The notes under the pieces: generated by a model
Database searches by the model: none
Told to the model about the DNA's origin: nothing
The model's input: the letters and a program-made list of their open reading frames with translations, nothing else
Source: Marinagarivorans sp.
GTDB lineage: Bacteria; Pseudomonadota; Gammaproteobacteria; Pseudomonadales; Cellvibrionaceae
Direction of reading: 5' to 3'
DNA length: 54,283 nt
Assembly (NCBI GenBank): GCA_028281865.1
Contig: JANQJB010000012.1
Span: 1-54,283 of the forward strand
Translations under genes and position numbers: made by a program
Part shown: in pieces, positions 45,644 to 54,283 of the stretch
Numbering within the stretch: the first letter of the stretch is position 1
Layout of the letters: every line of letters starts with the position of its first letter

Positions 45644-47806
45644 ATGATACCTTATCAAGTTAAGCGCTGTTTTATTGTTATTTTGCTTTTCATAGGGCTT
45701 TTGTCGTTAAGGCAAGTATATGCCGACGAAGGCATGTGGCAGCCACACCAACTACCGCAATTACAATCCCGCCTCAATGAGCTGGGGCTAGACATTAGCG
45801 CCAATGACTTAAGTCGCCTCGATCAATTTCCGATGACAGCTATTGTGAGTTTAGGCGGATGCAGTGCCTCCTTTGTATCACCACAAGGTTTAATTGCAAC
45901 CAACCACCATTGTGTCTATGGTTCGTTGCAACATAACAGTACCCCAGAAAATAATTTAATTACAAACGGCTTTTTAGCCCGCAAAAGCTCAGAGGAGCTG
46001 CATGCAAATCCTCAGGCTCGCGTCTATGTCACAGAGGCTTTGACCGATGCAACACAAGCAATGCTAGCCGGTATCGCTGCGCAAGAAGCTGGCTTGAGCC
46101 GTTACCAAAAGCTGGAGGATAATAAAAAGAAACTGATTAAACAGTGTGAACAATCGGGTATACACCGCTGCAACGTAGTCGCCTTTCATCACGGTTTGGA
46201 GTATCAATTAATTAAACGTTTGGAAATCCGCGACGTGCGCTTGGTTTATGCTCCAAGCGATAAAATTGGCGGTTATGGCGGCGATATAGACAACTGGATG
46301 TGGCCTCGCCATACCGGCGATTTTGGTTTTTATCGCGCTTATGTCGGCAAAGACGGCAAACCCGCCGATTACCACAAAGACAATGTCCCCTACCAAAACT
46401 CTGCTTATCTAAAAATCTCCGCACAAGACCTAAGCGAAGATGATTTTGTTATGGTGATTGGCTACCCCGGCAGCACCAATCGCTACCGTCACAGCGAGGA
46501 AATTAAATCTACGTTTGAATGGTATTACCCCTTTGCGCGTCGGCTGCGCGAAGATATTATCTCCGTGATCGAAACAACAAGCAGCACCGATGAAAAAGCC
46601 AAGGTCGCGTATAAAAGCATCATCGTCGGTTTGTCTAACTACGCTAAAAACTTTGCCTCGATGGAACAGAGCTATCGAAACAGCAGCTTACTCACGCGGC
46701 GCAGTGAACTGGAAAAGACTCTCGAAGAAGCATATCAAAAAGAAGCTGCTAGCGCCGAAAATCCAATCAGCGAACTCGGAAAGCTCGTTGTTGAACACGA
46801 TCGTTTCCGCGAACGCGATGTACTGTTTCAATATTTGCGTTATGCCGATATGCCCAAAATAGCTATGCGGCTGTATCGCTTTTCATTAGAGCAACAAAAA
46901 CCCGACCACGAGCGAGAACTCGGCTACCAAAAGCGTAACCACAAGCGCTTTAAAAATAGTCTGCAACGTATTACACGCAGCTTTAATGCTTCCGTTGACC
47001 AGGCTATTTTAGCTTACTGGCTACAACGCTATCAGGAGTTACCAGCGGAACAACGTCTGCAAAGTTTCGACCAGTACTTTAAACAAAGCGGCAAAGCCTT
47101 AGATAAACAGCTCAGCAAAATGTATAAGCGCACTAAGCTGGTCAAGGAAGCGGAACGTTTAGCTTGGATGCAGCGAACACCGACAGAATTTGAAAAGAGT
47201 AGAGACCCGTTTATTCGCCTGGCGGTTGCGAGCTATAAAGAACGCTATGCGATGGAAATCGCAAGAAAAACATTTAACGGCAATAAACAATTGTGGCAAC
47301 CGCGCTATATGCAAGCCTTAATTGATTATAAAAAGCAAAACAATGAGCCAGTTTATTCAGACGCGAATAGCACGCTACGTATCTCGGTTGGCCAAGTAAA
47401 GGGTAATCGTCCTAAAGATGGAATGGCCTACCTCCCCTTCACCACTCTCGCAGGCGTCGCCGCAAAACATACGGGGACAGCACCATTTGATGCGCCACAA
47501 CAACTACTGGAATTAAATAAAAACAAACACTACGGCCCTTACGCATCCAAAACTTTAGGTACGCTGCCGGTCAATTACTTAACGACCTTAGATATTACCG
47601 GTGGCAACTCGGGATCAGCAGCTTTAAATAACAATCTGCAATTATGCGGCTTATTATTTGACGGAACTTACGAAAGCATTATCGCCGATTGGGACTTTAC
47701 GGAGTCTACTCGTTCAATTGCCGTTGATTCGCGCTATATGCTTTGGGTGATGAAATATATCGACAAAGCAGATCGTATTTTGGAAGAGATGGAAATAGTG
47801 TATTAA
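45644..47806 (+). CDS. S46 family dipeptidyl-peptidase (DPP7-type)
   Basis: 720-aa periplasmic exopeptidase that releases dipeptides from the N-terminus. Signal peptide (about 1-27). Triad: His in TNHHC (88/89), Asp226 in RHTGDFGFYRAYV, Ser656 in TGGNSGSA. The residue 18 positions after the Ser decides specificity in this family: Gly in DPP7, Arg in the acid-specific DPP11. Here it is Gly674 (LLFDGTYE), so a DPP7-like preference for hydrophobic or neutral residues is expected. AAGGA precedes the ATG. Stand-alone gene after the heme operon terminator. Confidence 0.92.
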   Translation: MIPYQVKRCFIVILLFIGLLSLRQVYADEGMWQPHQLPQLQSRLNELGLDISANDLSRLDQFPMTAIVSLGGCSASFVSPQGLIATNHHCVYGSLQHNSTPENNLITNGFLARKSSEELHANPQARVYVTEALTDATQAMLAGIAAQEAGLSRYQKLEDNKKKLIKQCEQSGIHRCNVVAFHHGLEYQLIKRLEIRDVRLVYAPSDKIGGYGGDIDNWMWPRHTGDFGFYRAYVGKDGKPADYHKDNVPYQNSAYLKISAQDLSEDDFVMVIGYPGSTNRYRHSEEIKSTFEWYYPFARRLREDIISVIETTSSTDEKAKVAYKSIIVGLSNYAKNFASMEQSYRNSSLLTRRSELEKTLEEAYQKEAASAENPISELGKLVVEHDRFRERDVLFQYLRYADMPKIAMRLYRFSLEQQKPDHERELGYQKRNHKRFKNSLQRITRSFNASVDQAILAYWLQRYQELPAEQRLQSFDQYFKQSGKALDKQLSKMYKRTKLVKEAERLAWMQRTPTEFEKSRDPFIRLAVASYKERYAMEIARKTFNGNKQLWQPRYMQALIDYKKQNNEPVYSDANSTLRISVGQVKGNRPKDGMAYLPFTTLAGVAAKHTGTAPFDAPQQLLELNKNKHYGPYASKTLGTLPVNYLTTLDITGGNSGSAALNNNLQLCGLLFDGTYESIIADWDFTESTRSIAVDSRYMLWVMKYIDKADRILEEMEIVY

Positions 47807-47848
47807 TTTTTTTTGATAGCAATTTAATGAGAGAGGCGTATTTATATA

Positions 47849-48475
47849 TTAAGCGCGATTTAATTTAAAAAACCAACGAGGGACTCGACGTTGATATTCA
47901 GCATAAGCCTCAGGAAAATTTTTTCGGAAATGCTGCTCTTCTAGTCGCACTTGATTCAAGATGGCAGTGATTCCTACAATTAAACAAATAAAGGTAAAAA
48001 CGGAGGGCAGCGCCAGGAAAAAGCCAAGCTGCCCCATTAGCACGCCTATATACATCGGGTTGCGAGATTTACCATAAAGCTTTGTCGTGACGAGAGACAT
48101 AGGCTGGTCCTCGTCTATTCCAGAACGCCAGTGCTGCCCCAATTCAAAATGCCCTCGCAGGGCCAGCACAAAGCCCAAAATCATTAATAGTGCACCAGTA
48201 ATATTGATAAAAGGATTGATGAGGTAAGAGCACGTTAACAGGAGCTTATCAATACTCGGGTAGAAAACTCGCGCAACGCATGTCCACCAAATAGCCAAAC
48301 GAAAAAAACGAAAGGTCATGTGACCTAGCCAGTGACTGCTGCCAATTCTGCCTAGATAAAGTCTTCTTATTTTGGGTTTTAAGGTGACAATTCGAATAGT
48401 ATAAAAACCCGCGACCCCGGTAAAAAACAACGCCAGGAAGACGCGCATAAACATATCGTAGTCACTGATTATCAT
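47849..48475 (-). CDS. Isoprenylcysteine carboxyl methyltransferase-like membrane protein
   Basis: 208-aa protein with about five membrane helices. The C-terminal half has the signature of the ICMT/PEMT methyltransferase fold: GKSRNPMYIGVLMGQLGFFLAL followed by a helix and EEQHFRKNFPEAYAEYQRRVPRW, where SAM binds. Bacterial members may methylate phospholipid or other lipid groups; the substrate is unknown. Convergent with the S46 gene. Confidence 0.82.
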   Translation of the reverse strand: MIISDYDMFMRVFLALFFTGVAGFYTIRIVTLKPKIRRLYLGRIGSSHWLGHMTFRFFRLAIWWTCVARVFYPSIDKLLLTCSYLINPFINITGALLMILGFVLALRGHFELGQHWRSGIDEDQPMSLVTTKLYGKSRNPMYIGVLMGQLGFFLALPSVFTFICLIVGITAILNQVRLEEQHFRKNFPEAYAEYQRRVPRWFFKLNRA

Positions 48476-48945
48476 GCTTATTCAGTATTTTGTTAGGCTT
48501 CAGAGTAATAAAACGAGTCAAAAATCGCGTCGCTACGGCACACAAACTAAACATTGCGGATCTTATAGCGTTAGTGAGGCAAAGATACTCCCGAAAAACG
48601 CTGCAAGAAAACAAATTTCATAAAAATCGCCACGAAAATTGATCAAAATCTGTTTACAAACTTTAGATCGCAGAGCGAGGATAAGTTCACTAAGGGGGTT
48701 TTCCACACTTAGTAAGAACACAAGGCCAACACCACGGCAATTATACCCCAAATTGGGGCATGAATTGATATGGTATATGGGTGGCGGGGAAGCAAGCCTT
48801 TCTGATTGTTTCCGCAAAGGCGACGTACTGTTTTAATAAGGTAATGACATAAGCATAAAAAAACCCGGCTAATTATTTAAGCCAGGTTTTCTCAGTGAAA
48901 TTTTAAATGCAGTAGTTTATTAGCGGGCTTACAAGCCCAATGAGG
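48476..48945. other. Intergenic, with terminator near its end
   Basis: 470 bases. An 84-codon minus-strand frame at 48563-48817 has no ribosome binding site or recognisable feature and is not called. The only clear element is the terminator listed at 48857-48890. Confidence 0.4.
48857..48890 (-). terminator. Terminator of the lipoprotein gene 48946-49932
   Basis: On the minus strand AAAACCTGGCT pairs with AGCCGGGTTTT (one G-T pair) across a nine-base loop, followed by seven or more T in total. It begins about 55 bases after the stop of the lipoprotein gene. Confidence 0.8.
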
Positions 48946-49932
48946 CTAATTACCATTGGATGCAACAAACTGTTGCATCCCAGGGTCGAGTAAATCACTC
49001 AGGTTAACGGTCTTCATATCGTCGACCACCCCATCGCCATCCTCGTCAATATCAAGCGTGACACTACCGCTATCAATCGTCATAAGAACGTTTGATAAAT
49101 CGGAGGCTGTTACTTTTATTTGCCCGCTTGAAGCAAGCAAACCAAAATCAAAACCGCCGCTGAAGTCAGAGAGCAATGGCGCCACTGTAGTAACCTCCAG
49201 ACTCGGCTCAAAAACTGTCGTATCAACTGCACCACTAATTTCAGACTCTAAAGTTTGCGTTGCATGATTTAAACGCGTATGAAATAAAAAGTCAGAGAAC
49301 TCAATCGTATCGCTTTCAGAATTGCTAGTGACCGTCGCTGCAAGCGAATCACCGCTAATTTGCAAGGTCGCTTCCTCCGCAGATTCTTCAACTTTTAGAC
49401 TTAATATTCCGTTTACATTAACTGAAAAAGCAATCGCAGTGGCAGAAAAGACGAGGTTGTTAAAACCAAGGTTTACTTCGAAAGGGGTCAAGCCGGTTGA
49501 GCTTTGCAAAGTCGGTGGCGCTGTTACTAACATGCCATCTTGCTGCCCATCAACCAGCAAGCCCGCACCCGTATCACAATCATTAAACGTAACGTTCCAA
49601 AGGTCTCCTGCGCTTAAAGTTTGCAAGGAACTGTAGTCGAGTGTCAGGTCGTACATACCGCTTGCTGGACAAGGATAACTTTGTGATTGCAAAGGTTCGG
49701 GCAAGCCATTGCTGATTAAAGTGTCAACACTTTTAAGCAGGTTATCAATATTGTCGGGCACGAGTGTAACGGAACCAAGGCCGGTAAAAACCTGATTCAA
49801 TACGTTGTCGACATTATCGTAATTGATAATGCCCACACTCGCTGAGGGTTTTGGATCGGGATCTTCTGTTGCATCACAGGCAGCAAGCAAAACAGCGACA
49901 GTACAGGCAAATAGAATTTTGAGAGAGGGCAT
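48946..49932 (-). CDS. Hypothetical lipoprotein, beta-rich
   Basis: 328 aa, no family recognised. Lipoprotein signal (VAVLLAAC, Cys19). The mature protein is acidic and Ser/Thr-rich with alternating hydrophobic patterns suggesting beta structure. A Cys pair (YPCPASG and FNDCDTG) may form a disulfide. Near the C-terminus LDIDEDGDGVVDD resembles a calcium-binding dockerin-type or EF-hand-like loop. A strong AAGGAGT precedes the ATG. Own terminator downstream, so probably monocistronic. Confidence 0.75.
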   Translation of the reverse strand: MPSLKILFACTVAVLLAACDATEDPDPKPSASVGIINYDNVDNVLNQVFTGLGSVTLVPDNIDNLLKSVDTLISNGLPEPLQSQSYPCPASGMYDLTLDYSSLQTLSAGDLWNVTFNDCDTGAGLLVDGQQDGMLVTAPPTLQSSTGLTPFEVNLGFNNLVFSATAIAFSVNVNGILSLKVEESAEEATLQISGDSLAATVTSNSESDTIEFSDFLFHTRLNHATQTLESEISGAVDTTVFEPSLEVTTVAPLLSDFSGGFDFGLLASSGQIKVTASDLSNVLMTIDSGSVTLDIDEDGDGVVDDMKTVNLSDLLDPGMQQFVASNGN

Positions 49933-50335
49933 AGCAATACTCCTTATTAGCGCAAATATGCGAAGTTTAAAGCAAAAGTTGGCTTAATAGACATAACTAA
50001 TTTTGGTGACCCTAGCTATGCAATGATAAATTTGTGATGCTATTGCCACTCTTTCAGCGACTTATTGCCCCCGTCAATCGCAGTTAAGGAATTGTTAGAG
50101 AATACGCCACGGTATGTACAAGAAAGAAATGTAAAGTTTTATTAAGCTAGCCTTTTTAAAAAGCAATCAAGGAGACTCTGAAAAGCTTAAAAAAGTTCAA
50201 CTAACAAATTGTGCCAACTGATTATCTGCTCGATAAAAACACAAAAATTCTTTAATTTTTTGCACATAAAAAAAAGACTGCGCTGTTTACACACGGCTAT
50301 CGCCATTTAAATCGCACATAGTTGAATTACCGCAT
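49933..50335. other. Intergenic, nothing recognised
   Basis: 403 AT-rich bases between two lipoprotein genes on the same strand. It should contain the promoter of the gene starting at 49932. No gene, clear terminator or strong palindrome was seen. Confidence 0.4.
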
Positions 50336-51739
50336 TTAGTTTTGTTGTAGATACCGCTCCAATTGCATGTGTAGCAACGGGTCCAGGTAGCGGCAGCGGG
50401 CTGATTCAGAACCACAAGCCGGCGTAATAGCACTGCTTAAATCTTGAATAAGTGCATCATCCATCGAGCGATCACGAAATTGCGGTTGATTGCGTTCAAA
50501 AATAAATCGTCCCAGCAACACCGGGGTGTTAAATGATGTTTGCGATAACGGAAATTCAATTCGACCCATACCGTATAGGCCGGCGAGCGTTAGCGAACGC
50601 TTTGCGCGACAACCCAAATTGTAATCGCAGGCAGTATTAATATACACATCCGCATCGTCCTCCGGCGGCGTCGGCGCATAGGCAGCAGGAACGTCGACCA
50701 GGCCTTGTTCAGGCACAGATTCAGCCACGTGCTGAAATACGCCGACACGCAGCCGATTGGGAAATTCCGGCAAGATCTGGTCAAAGGGGTAATGTGCATT
50801 ATTTGGCGAAACGAATCCGGCATGGGCCGTAAAAACCCCTGGTGTACTGAACAAAACGTCAAACACGGGTCGATAGGTTTCCAAAATGGCAAGCAACACG
50901 TCCTCAGGTGGAACCGCGGTTCCACAAACCCGCTGCCACGGACCGCGAATGGTCTCTATCGTATAACCCCAACTAGCGTTGATGTAACGAATATTATGAG
51001 CCACAAATAACTCACTAAGGCTCTCTGCCGTGCGTGCGGCCCTCTGCAATAGCGCAACGAGATTTGGATCAGACGGGTCGGCACTATCAACCGCACAAAA
51101 TACATCCGGTATCGATTGATTAAAGGGCAATAGATTATTGTCCAAAAATATAATCGGGTTATTCGGAATCAAATCAGCCAAAATGTTAAAAACGCCCAGA
51201 CCATGGCTGCCGACCGTCGGTACATGCTCGCTGTATACATCGTTCAAGGCACTGCCTACCGCGGATAGATCCTCAGACGGAACAAAAGGCGAGATCGCAA
51301 ACCCGGTAACAATATCGCCAAAAGTTTTGGGTAGCTCCCAGCTTGGGATTTCGCTTGATATAGAGCCGTCAACTTGCATACGATAGAAACCTAATATTCG
51401 GTTGCGATAACGAAGCATCTCAACCGCCGGGGCCAACTCATCGATCACTAAAACGGCTTCGCGCTCGAGAAATGGGCTTTCCACATGGATATCGTTGACG
51501 AGGAAAATATCTTGGTCACAGGTACTCTTATCGCCCTCTTGTTGATAACACACATCTTCCTCTATACCTGCGAGCGCTGCACTGACACGCTCGGCAACAG
51601 AGGCGTTGGGATTATTTAATATCTCACGCCAATTGTCGCCGGGATTGTTTAACGGAGGGTCCGGTGGCGAGACCGGCCCGCTACCTGAGTTGCAGGCCAC
51701 AATCACGAGCAGCAACGCGAATGTAAATATGCGCATCAT
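50336..51739 (-). CDS. Divergent subtilisin-like (S8) lipoprotein
   Basis: 467-aa lipoprotein (LLLVIVAC, Cys16) that I read as a strongly diverged S8 peptidase. The three family blocks are in order: AVLVIDELAP (Asp, about residue 98), VPTVGSHGLGVFNILADLIP (His, about 178) and QTSFNTPVLLGRF (Ser, about 410, as in GTSxAxP). YINASWGYTIE and FTAHAGFVSPNN match the strands before the oxyanion site, but the Asn in its usual place (AAGNxG) is missing. Four or more Cys suggest disulfides. No prodomain seen. It may be inactive or have an altered mechanism. Confidence 0.68.
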   Translation of the reverse strand: MMRIFTFALLLVIVACNSGSGPVSPPDPPLNNPGDNWREILNNPNASVAERVSAALAGIEEDVCYQQEGDKSTCDQDIFLVNDIHVESPFLEREAVLVIDELAPAVEMLRYRNRILGFYRMQVDGSISSEIPSWELPKTFGDIVTGFAISPFVPSEDLSAVGSALNDVYSEHVPTVGSHGLGVFNILADLIPNNPIIFLDNNLLPFNQSIPDVFCAVDSADPSDPNLVALLQRAARTAESLSELFVAHNIRYINASWGYTIETIRGPWQRVCGTAVPPEDVLLAILETYRPVFDVLFSTPGVFTAHAGFVSPNNAHYPFDQILPEFPNRLRVGVFQHVAESVPEQGLVDVPAAYAPTPPEDDADVYINTACDYNLGCRAKRSLTLAGLYGMGRIEFPLSQTSFNTPVLLGRFIFERNQPQFRDRSMDDALIQDLSSAITPACGSESARCRYLDPLLHMQLERYLQQN

Positions 51740-51929
51740 GTCGATTGCCCTAGTTAGAGACTTTATTCATCGTTATTAGCGGTAAGGCTTTAATGTTTTG
51801 AGGCTGTTGCCCAGGTCACTAATTAATGCAGTAAAGCGTAACAGGGTTTGGCGGCTTAATATGTAATTCTTTGTAAAGCGATGTCGGTCAACAAATCAGT
51901 CAACGCTTTTTCCACCACAATAATGTAAA

Positions 51930-51961
51930 AAAAAACGCGCAATGTATTGCGCGCTTTTTTA
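51930..51961. terminator. Terminator of the polyserine lipoprotein gene
   Basis: Stem CGCGCAAT / ATTGCGCG (51936-51943 with 51946-51953) with runs of A before it and T after it, so it can act in both directions. It is about 20 bases after the minus-strand stop at 51982. Confidence 0.82.
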
Positions 51962-51981
51962 ATTAACATATTTTTGTAAAT

Positions 51982-53886
51982 TTAATTGCAGCCGATTTTT
52001 TTATCCGACACCACAATATCGTCAATCCACATATCCATTGAGCGGCCGCTAAAACTATGCCAACCAAAAAAGGCATAACCTTCAGTAAAGGACGTGTCCC
52101 TAGGTGTGGCCCAATTTGCATCGTCGGTATTATGCAAATCCTTGGCATTCTTAATTTCACTCACCAAGTTACCATCGACCCACATATAAGCCTCGTGAAA
52201 ATTGGTATCGGTAAATACCGCAGATTCAACACAATACCATCTGTTGTTGGGTGTTTTTGGCCCGCTATACCACTTTGGCTCGCCCTGTAAATCACTGGGC
52301 GTGATCGCGTCCGACGGCAAGGTATTAAAACCTAAATGGCCTTTGCCCTGACCTACCCTAAATTCAAGGTTGGTACTGAACTTATTAAAACCGCCTTCAA
52401 AGGCTTTTAAACCCATAATATGTTCATGATTATCCCCAGGTTGATTCCCCATGGTTTTTGACATCCAAAACCACGCGCGCATATAAATGCGTTGTTTACC
52501 TTCGGGCAGACGCTTCACAATTTGCGCTGGACCGTTTGCTGGGCCAATGACTTTTAGGGATTTACTACCGTTGTGGGCCCTCGCGTCGTCAACAAAAACA
52601 CTTTGCTTTGCATTGCCCGAATTAGGCACGTAAGCAACAAGGGTTTCCCATCCCGCCGGCAACTCTTTCAAAGTCTCGCCTTCAAAATCCATCGCAAATA
52701 AATTGTCACCATTCCCAGTCGAACCGCTTGACGAGCTGCTAGAGCTTGATGATGAACTCGAGCTACTACTCGAGCTTGAAGAACTTGATGAGCTACTGGA
52801 ACTCATGCCACCCGTACCGCTTTGCCCCGGCATATAATTACAGCCAACCTGTTTGGTGGAAATAACTAAATCATCAATAAAAATATTGTTGCCACCGTTA
52901 CTAAAGGCTTGCCAACCAAAGCCGACCTGACCCTCGGTCACATCACCGAGCCAATTCGCCGGCGGCGGGCCATTTTGCCAGCGCCCGCTCCATTGGCCAC
53001 TGTTGTTGGCTTTAATCTCACTGACAATTCTGCCATCTAACCATGTCGTTATGCTGTCTGCATAGGAACCGGAATTTTTATCAAACAACACTTCCATACA
53101 CTGCCAGGCGTTTTTCGGAATTTGCTCGTCACCATTTTGCGCTGACTTAGGCCAAATAGCATCGCCGTGCTCAAGCACATTAATGCCAATGGTGCCTTTG
53201 GCCTCACCGTATTTAATCGCTTTATTATCACCACTTTGATCAATGCCCTGCTGACCTTGCCTAAAATAGCGGCCCAACTTAATTAGGTCGGAATGCCCGC
53301 CGGCGGAACCACCCAAGCCATTACTTAAGTTGATATAAGCGCGGATATAGAGCTTGTTCGCGCCCGCCGCCTCATCCGGCAAATCAATATAAGCAAATGC
53401 TCCAGCGCCGGGGCTATCGATATTTAACGCATTTGCACCGGAATAAGCCTTGGATGACGAAACTTTTATCAAGTCGGTAATTCGATTGGGGTCGCCATTC
53501 CAGTGGGAGACCCAACCATTACCTGGAACAGCACCATTGGTATAGGAATCAAAATTATCCTCAAATACTACCCCGTCGGGCACCGTCACGCTGCCGGAGG
53601 AGCTGGATGAACTTGAACTGCTTGATGAAGAACTAGAGCTAGACGAGCTGGAGCTTGAAGATGAACTGGAAGAAGAGCTAGAACTCGACGACGAGCTTGA
53701 ACTTGATGAAGAACTGGAGCTACTTGAAGAGCTGCTCGATGATGAGCTACTTGAGCTAGACGAACTCGAACTGCTTGACGAGGAGCTACTACTTGAACTG
53801 GTTTCCCCTTTATTGTCGGGGTCACTTTCGGCGGAACAGGCCGCTAAATAGAGCGCCGCCAAGATAAGAATAAACGGTTTTATCAT
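51982..53886 (-). CDS. Polyserine lipoprotein with two Cip1-like domains
   Basis: 634 aa. Lipoprotein signal (LYLAAC, Cys17), then 68 Ser in a row (30-97), a first domain (about 100-350), a linker of 26 Ser (362-387) and a second domain (about 395-634). Both domains read like Cip1, the jelly-roll protein of cellulolytic fungi and actinobacteria: a DNFDS/DFEGE start, AHNGSKSLKV, RAWFWMSKTMG, HLGFNTL, then FGWHSFSG followed by WIDDIVVS and a final GCN. The role of Cip1 is unsettled (carbohydrate binding or lyase-like). A cell-surface part in plant polysaccharide use is inferred. Monocistronic with own terminator. Confidence 0.83.
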   Translation of the reverse strand: MIKPFILILAALYLAACSAESDPDNKGETSSSSSSSSSSSSSSSSSSSSSSSSSSSSSSSSSSSSSSSSSSSSSSSSSSSSSSSSSSSSSSSSSSSSGSVTVPDGVVFEDNFDSYTNGAVPGNGWVSHWNGDPNRITDLIKVSSSKAYSGANALNIDSPGAGAFAYIDLPDEAAGANKLYIRAYINLSNGLGGSAGGHSDLIKLGRYFRQGQQGIDQSGDNKAIKYGEAKGTIGINVLEHGDAIWPKSAQNGDEQIPKNAWQCMEVLFDKNSGSYADSITTWLDGRIVSEIKANNSGQWSGRWQNGPPPANWLGDVTEGQVGFGWQAFSNGGNNIFIDDLVISTKQVGCNYMPGQSGTGGMSSSSSSSSSSSSSSSSSSSSSSSSSSGSTGNGDNLFAMDFEGETLKELPAGWETLVAYVPNSGNAKQSVFVDDARAHNGSKSLKVIGPANGPAQIVKRLPEGKQRIYMRAWFWMSKTMGNQPGDNHEHIMGLKAFEGGFNKFSTNLEFRVGQGKGHLGFNTLPSDAITPSDLQGEPKWYSGPKTPNNRWYCVESAVFTDTNFHEAYMWVDGNLVSEIKNAKDLHNTDDANWATPRDTSFTEGYAFFGWHSFSGRSMDMWIDDIVVSDKKIGCN

Positions 53887-54283
53887 AAGACTTATTTCTA
53901 TTTGAAATCGATGAATGCGCCCAACCCCCAGCGCGCTTGAGCCTCAAAAAAGGGCTAAAAGTCCTTCGGAGAATAACACGGAGGCGAAAAAATGGGCATT
54001 AGCGATATCTATTAATGAGACATCTTGCAAAACACCTGCATCGGATACACAAATCACGGCCTCTCGCCCATTGCTGTCCCACAAGTTAACTGAGAATTAA
54101 TGGAAAACTCAAAAGAAACAAGTGAGTATTTCTAATTATCACCACCGAGACATGAATCGGGGGTTGTGTTCAAGACCCGGGCTAGGCGCCCCCCCTTAAT
54201 ACATCCTTGTAGGCTCGATCGCGCGATCACTGAAAGAGTGCTCCATGCACTTTCAGTATTTCCACCTTCCTTGGCGGTTTCCC
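53887..54283. other. Intergenic, running into palindromic element C
   Basis: 397 bases to the window edge. It should contain the promoter of the polyserine lipoprotein. A 61-codon plus-strand frame at 53915-54100 has no support. The last 100 bases are element C. Confidence 0.4.
54198..54258. repeat. Palindromic intergenic element C (partly in window)
   Basis: Nested palindromes GATCGCGCGATC (54217-54228) and ACTGAAAG...CTTTCAGT (54229-54257) follow the word ACATCCTTGTAGGCTC (54201-54216). The last is close to TCCATGTAGGCTC of element B. The outer arm on the right lies outside the window, so the full extent is unknown. Confidence 0.55.

Noticed and set aside
48563-48817. 84-codon minus-strand frame
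   Set aside because: No ribosome binding site, odd composition and no recognisable feature.
53586-53825. Ala/Val/Gln-rich frame overlapping the polyserine tract
   Set aside because: It is the polyserine DNA read in another frame.
53915-54100. 61-codon plus-strand frame
   Set aside because: No ribosome binding site, no motif; lies in the promoter region of the polyserine lipoprotein.
1-54283. CRISPR arrays, tRNA, rRNA and intact insertion sequences
   Set aside because: No regularly spaced direct repeats, no conserved RNA-gene cores and no transposase frames were found by reading; small RNA genes could still be missed.

Overview
The window looks like a chromosomal segment of a polysaccharide-degrading gammaproteobacterium of the Cellvibrionaceae type (Teredinibacter / Saccharophagus / Cellvibrio relatives). 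The reasons are a carA-carB-greA block and BaeSR, HPF and CmoM proteins of gammaproteobacterial type, together with secreted lipoproteins built with long polyserine linkers, including a GH9 endoglucanase with a CBM3-like module and a protein with two Cip1-like domains. No rRNA, tRNA, CRISPR array, prophage or intact insertion sequence was seen. The assignment is inference from gene content; no marker gene was compared.

Layout. 1-2834: truncated baeS, baeR, a small lipoprotein and a DUF4234-like membrane protein. 2856-7762 (minus): carA-carB-greA. 8154-11492: GH9 lipoprotein divergent from a GntR/FCD regulator. 11662-14817: a secreted hypothetical, an HPF-like factor, then a compact fructosamine kinase / MazG-like / cmoM operon. 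15106-19298: an orphan NMT1/THI5-like binding lipoprotein followed by a tripartite hybrid kinase. 19741-23880 (minus): a partial pseudaminic-acid locus (pseG, formyltransferase, pseI, PIG-L deacetylase, DUF2244). 23881-25028 is non-coding with a decayed frame. 25029-27079: an ammonium transporter and an unknown protein. 27108-36957 (minus): a five-gene cluster of circularly permuted ATP-grasp, alpha-E and transglutaminase proteins, interrupted by three long palindromic elements. 37342-45597: a Fur-box-headed, terminator-ended heme-uptake operon of hmu type. 45644-48475: an S46 dipeptidyl-peptidase and a methyltransferase-like membrane protein. 48946-53886 (minus): three large lipoproteins (unknown, divergent subtilisin-like, tandem Cip1-like). 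The window ends inside a further palindromic repeat.

How the genes work together. The most interesting unit is the iron/heme locus: an ExbB-like channel, a DUF2149 protein, a periplasm-facing membrane-anchored CobN-like protein, a TonB-dependent receptor and a tandem HmuY-like lipoprotein. These are the parts of the Bacteroidetes hmu system, here in a gammaproteobacterial background, in reversed gene order and behind a clear Fur-type palindrome. The second is the ATP-grasp/alpha-E/transglutaminase cluster, which carries two complete sets of parts (one split, one fused) and is predicted from the family literature to make and process an unknown peptide. The third is the truncated nonulosonic-acid locus, where a deacetylase and a formyltransferase sit beside pseG and pseI, which suggests an N-formylated pseudaminic acid.

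Start codons were adjusted where the longest reading frame began at an upstream TTG or GTG and a better start was visible. The clearest case is carA, where a strong Shine-Dalgarno points to an internal TTG.
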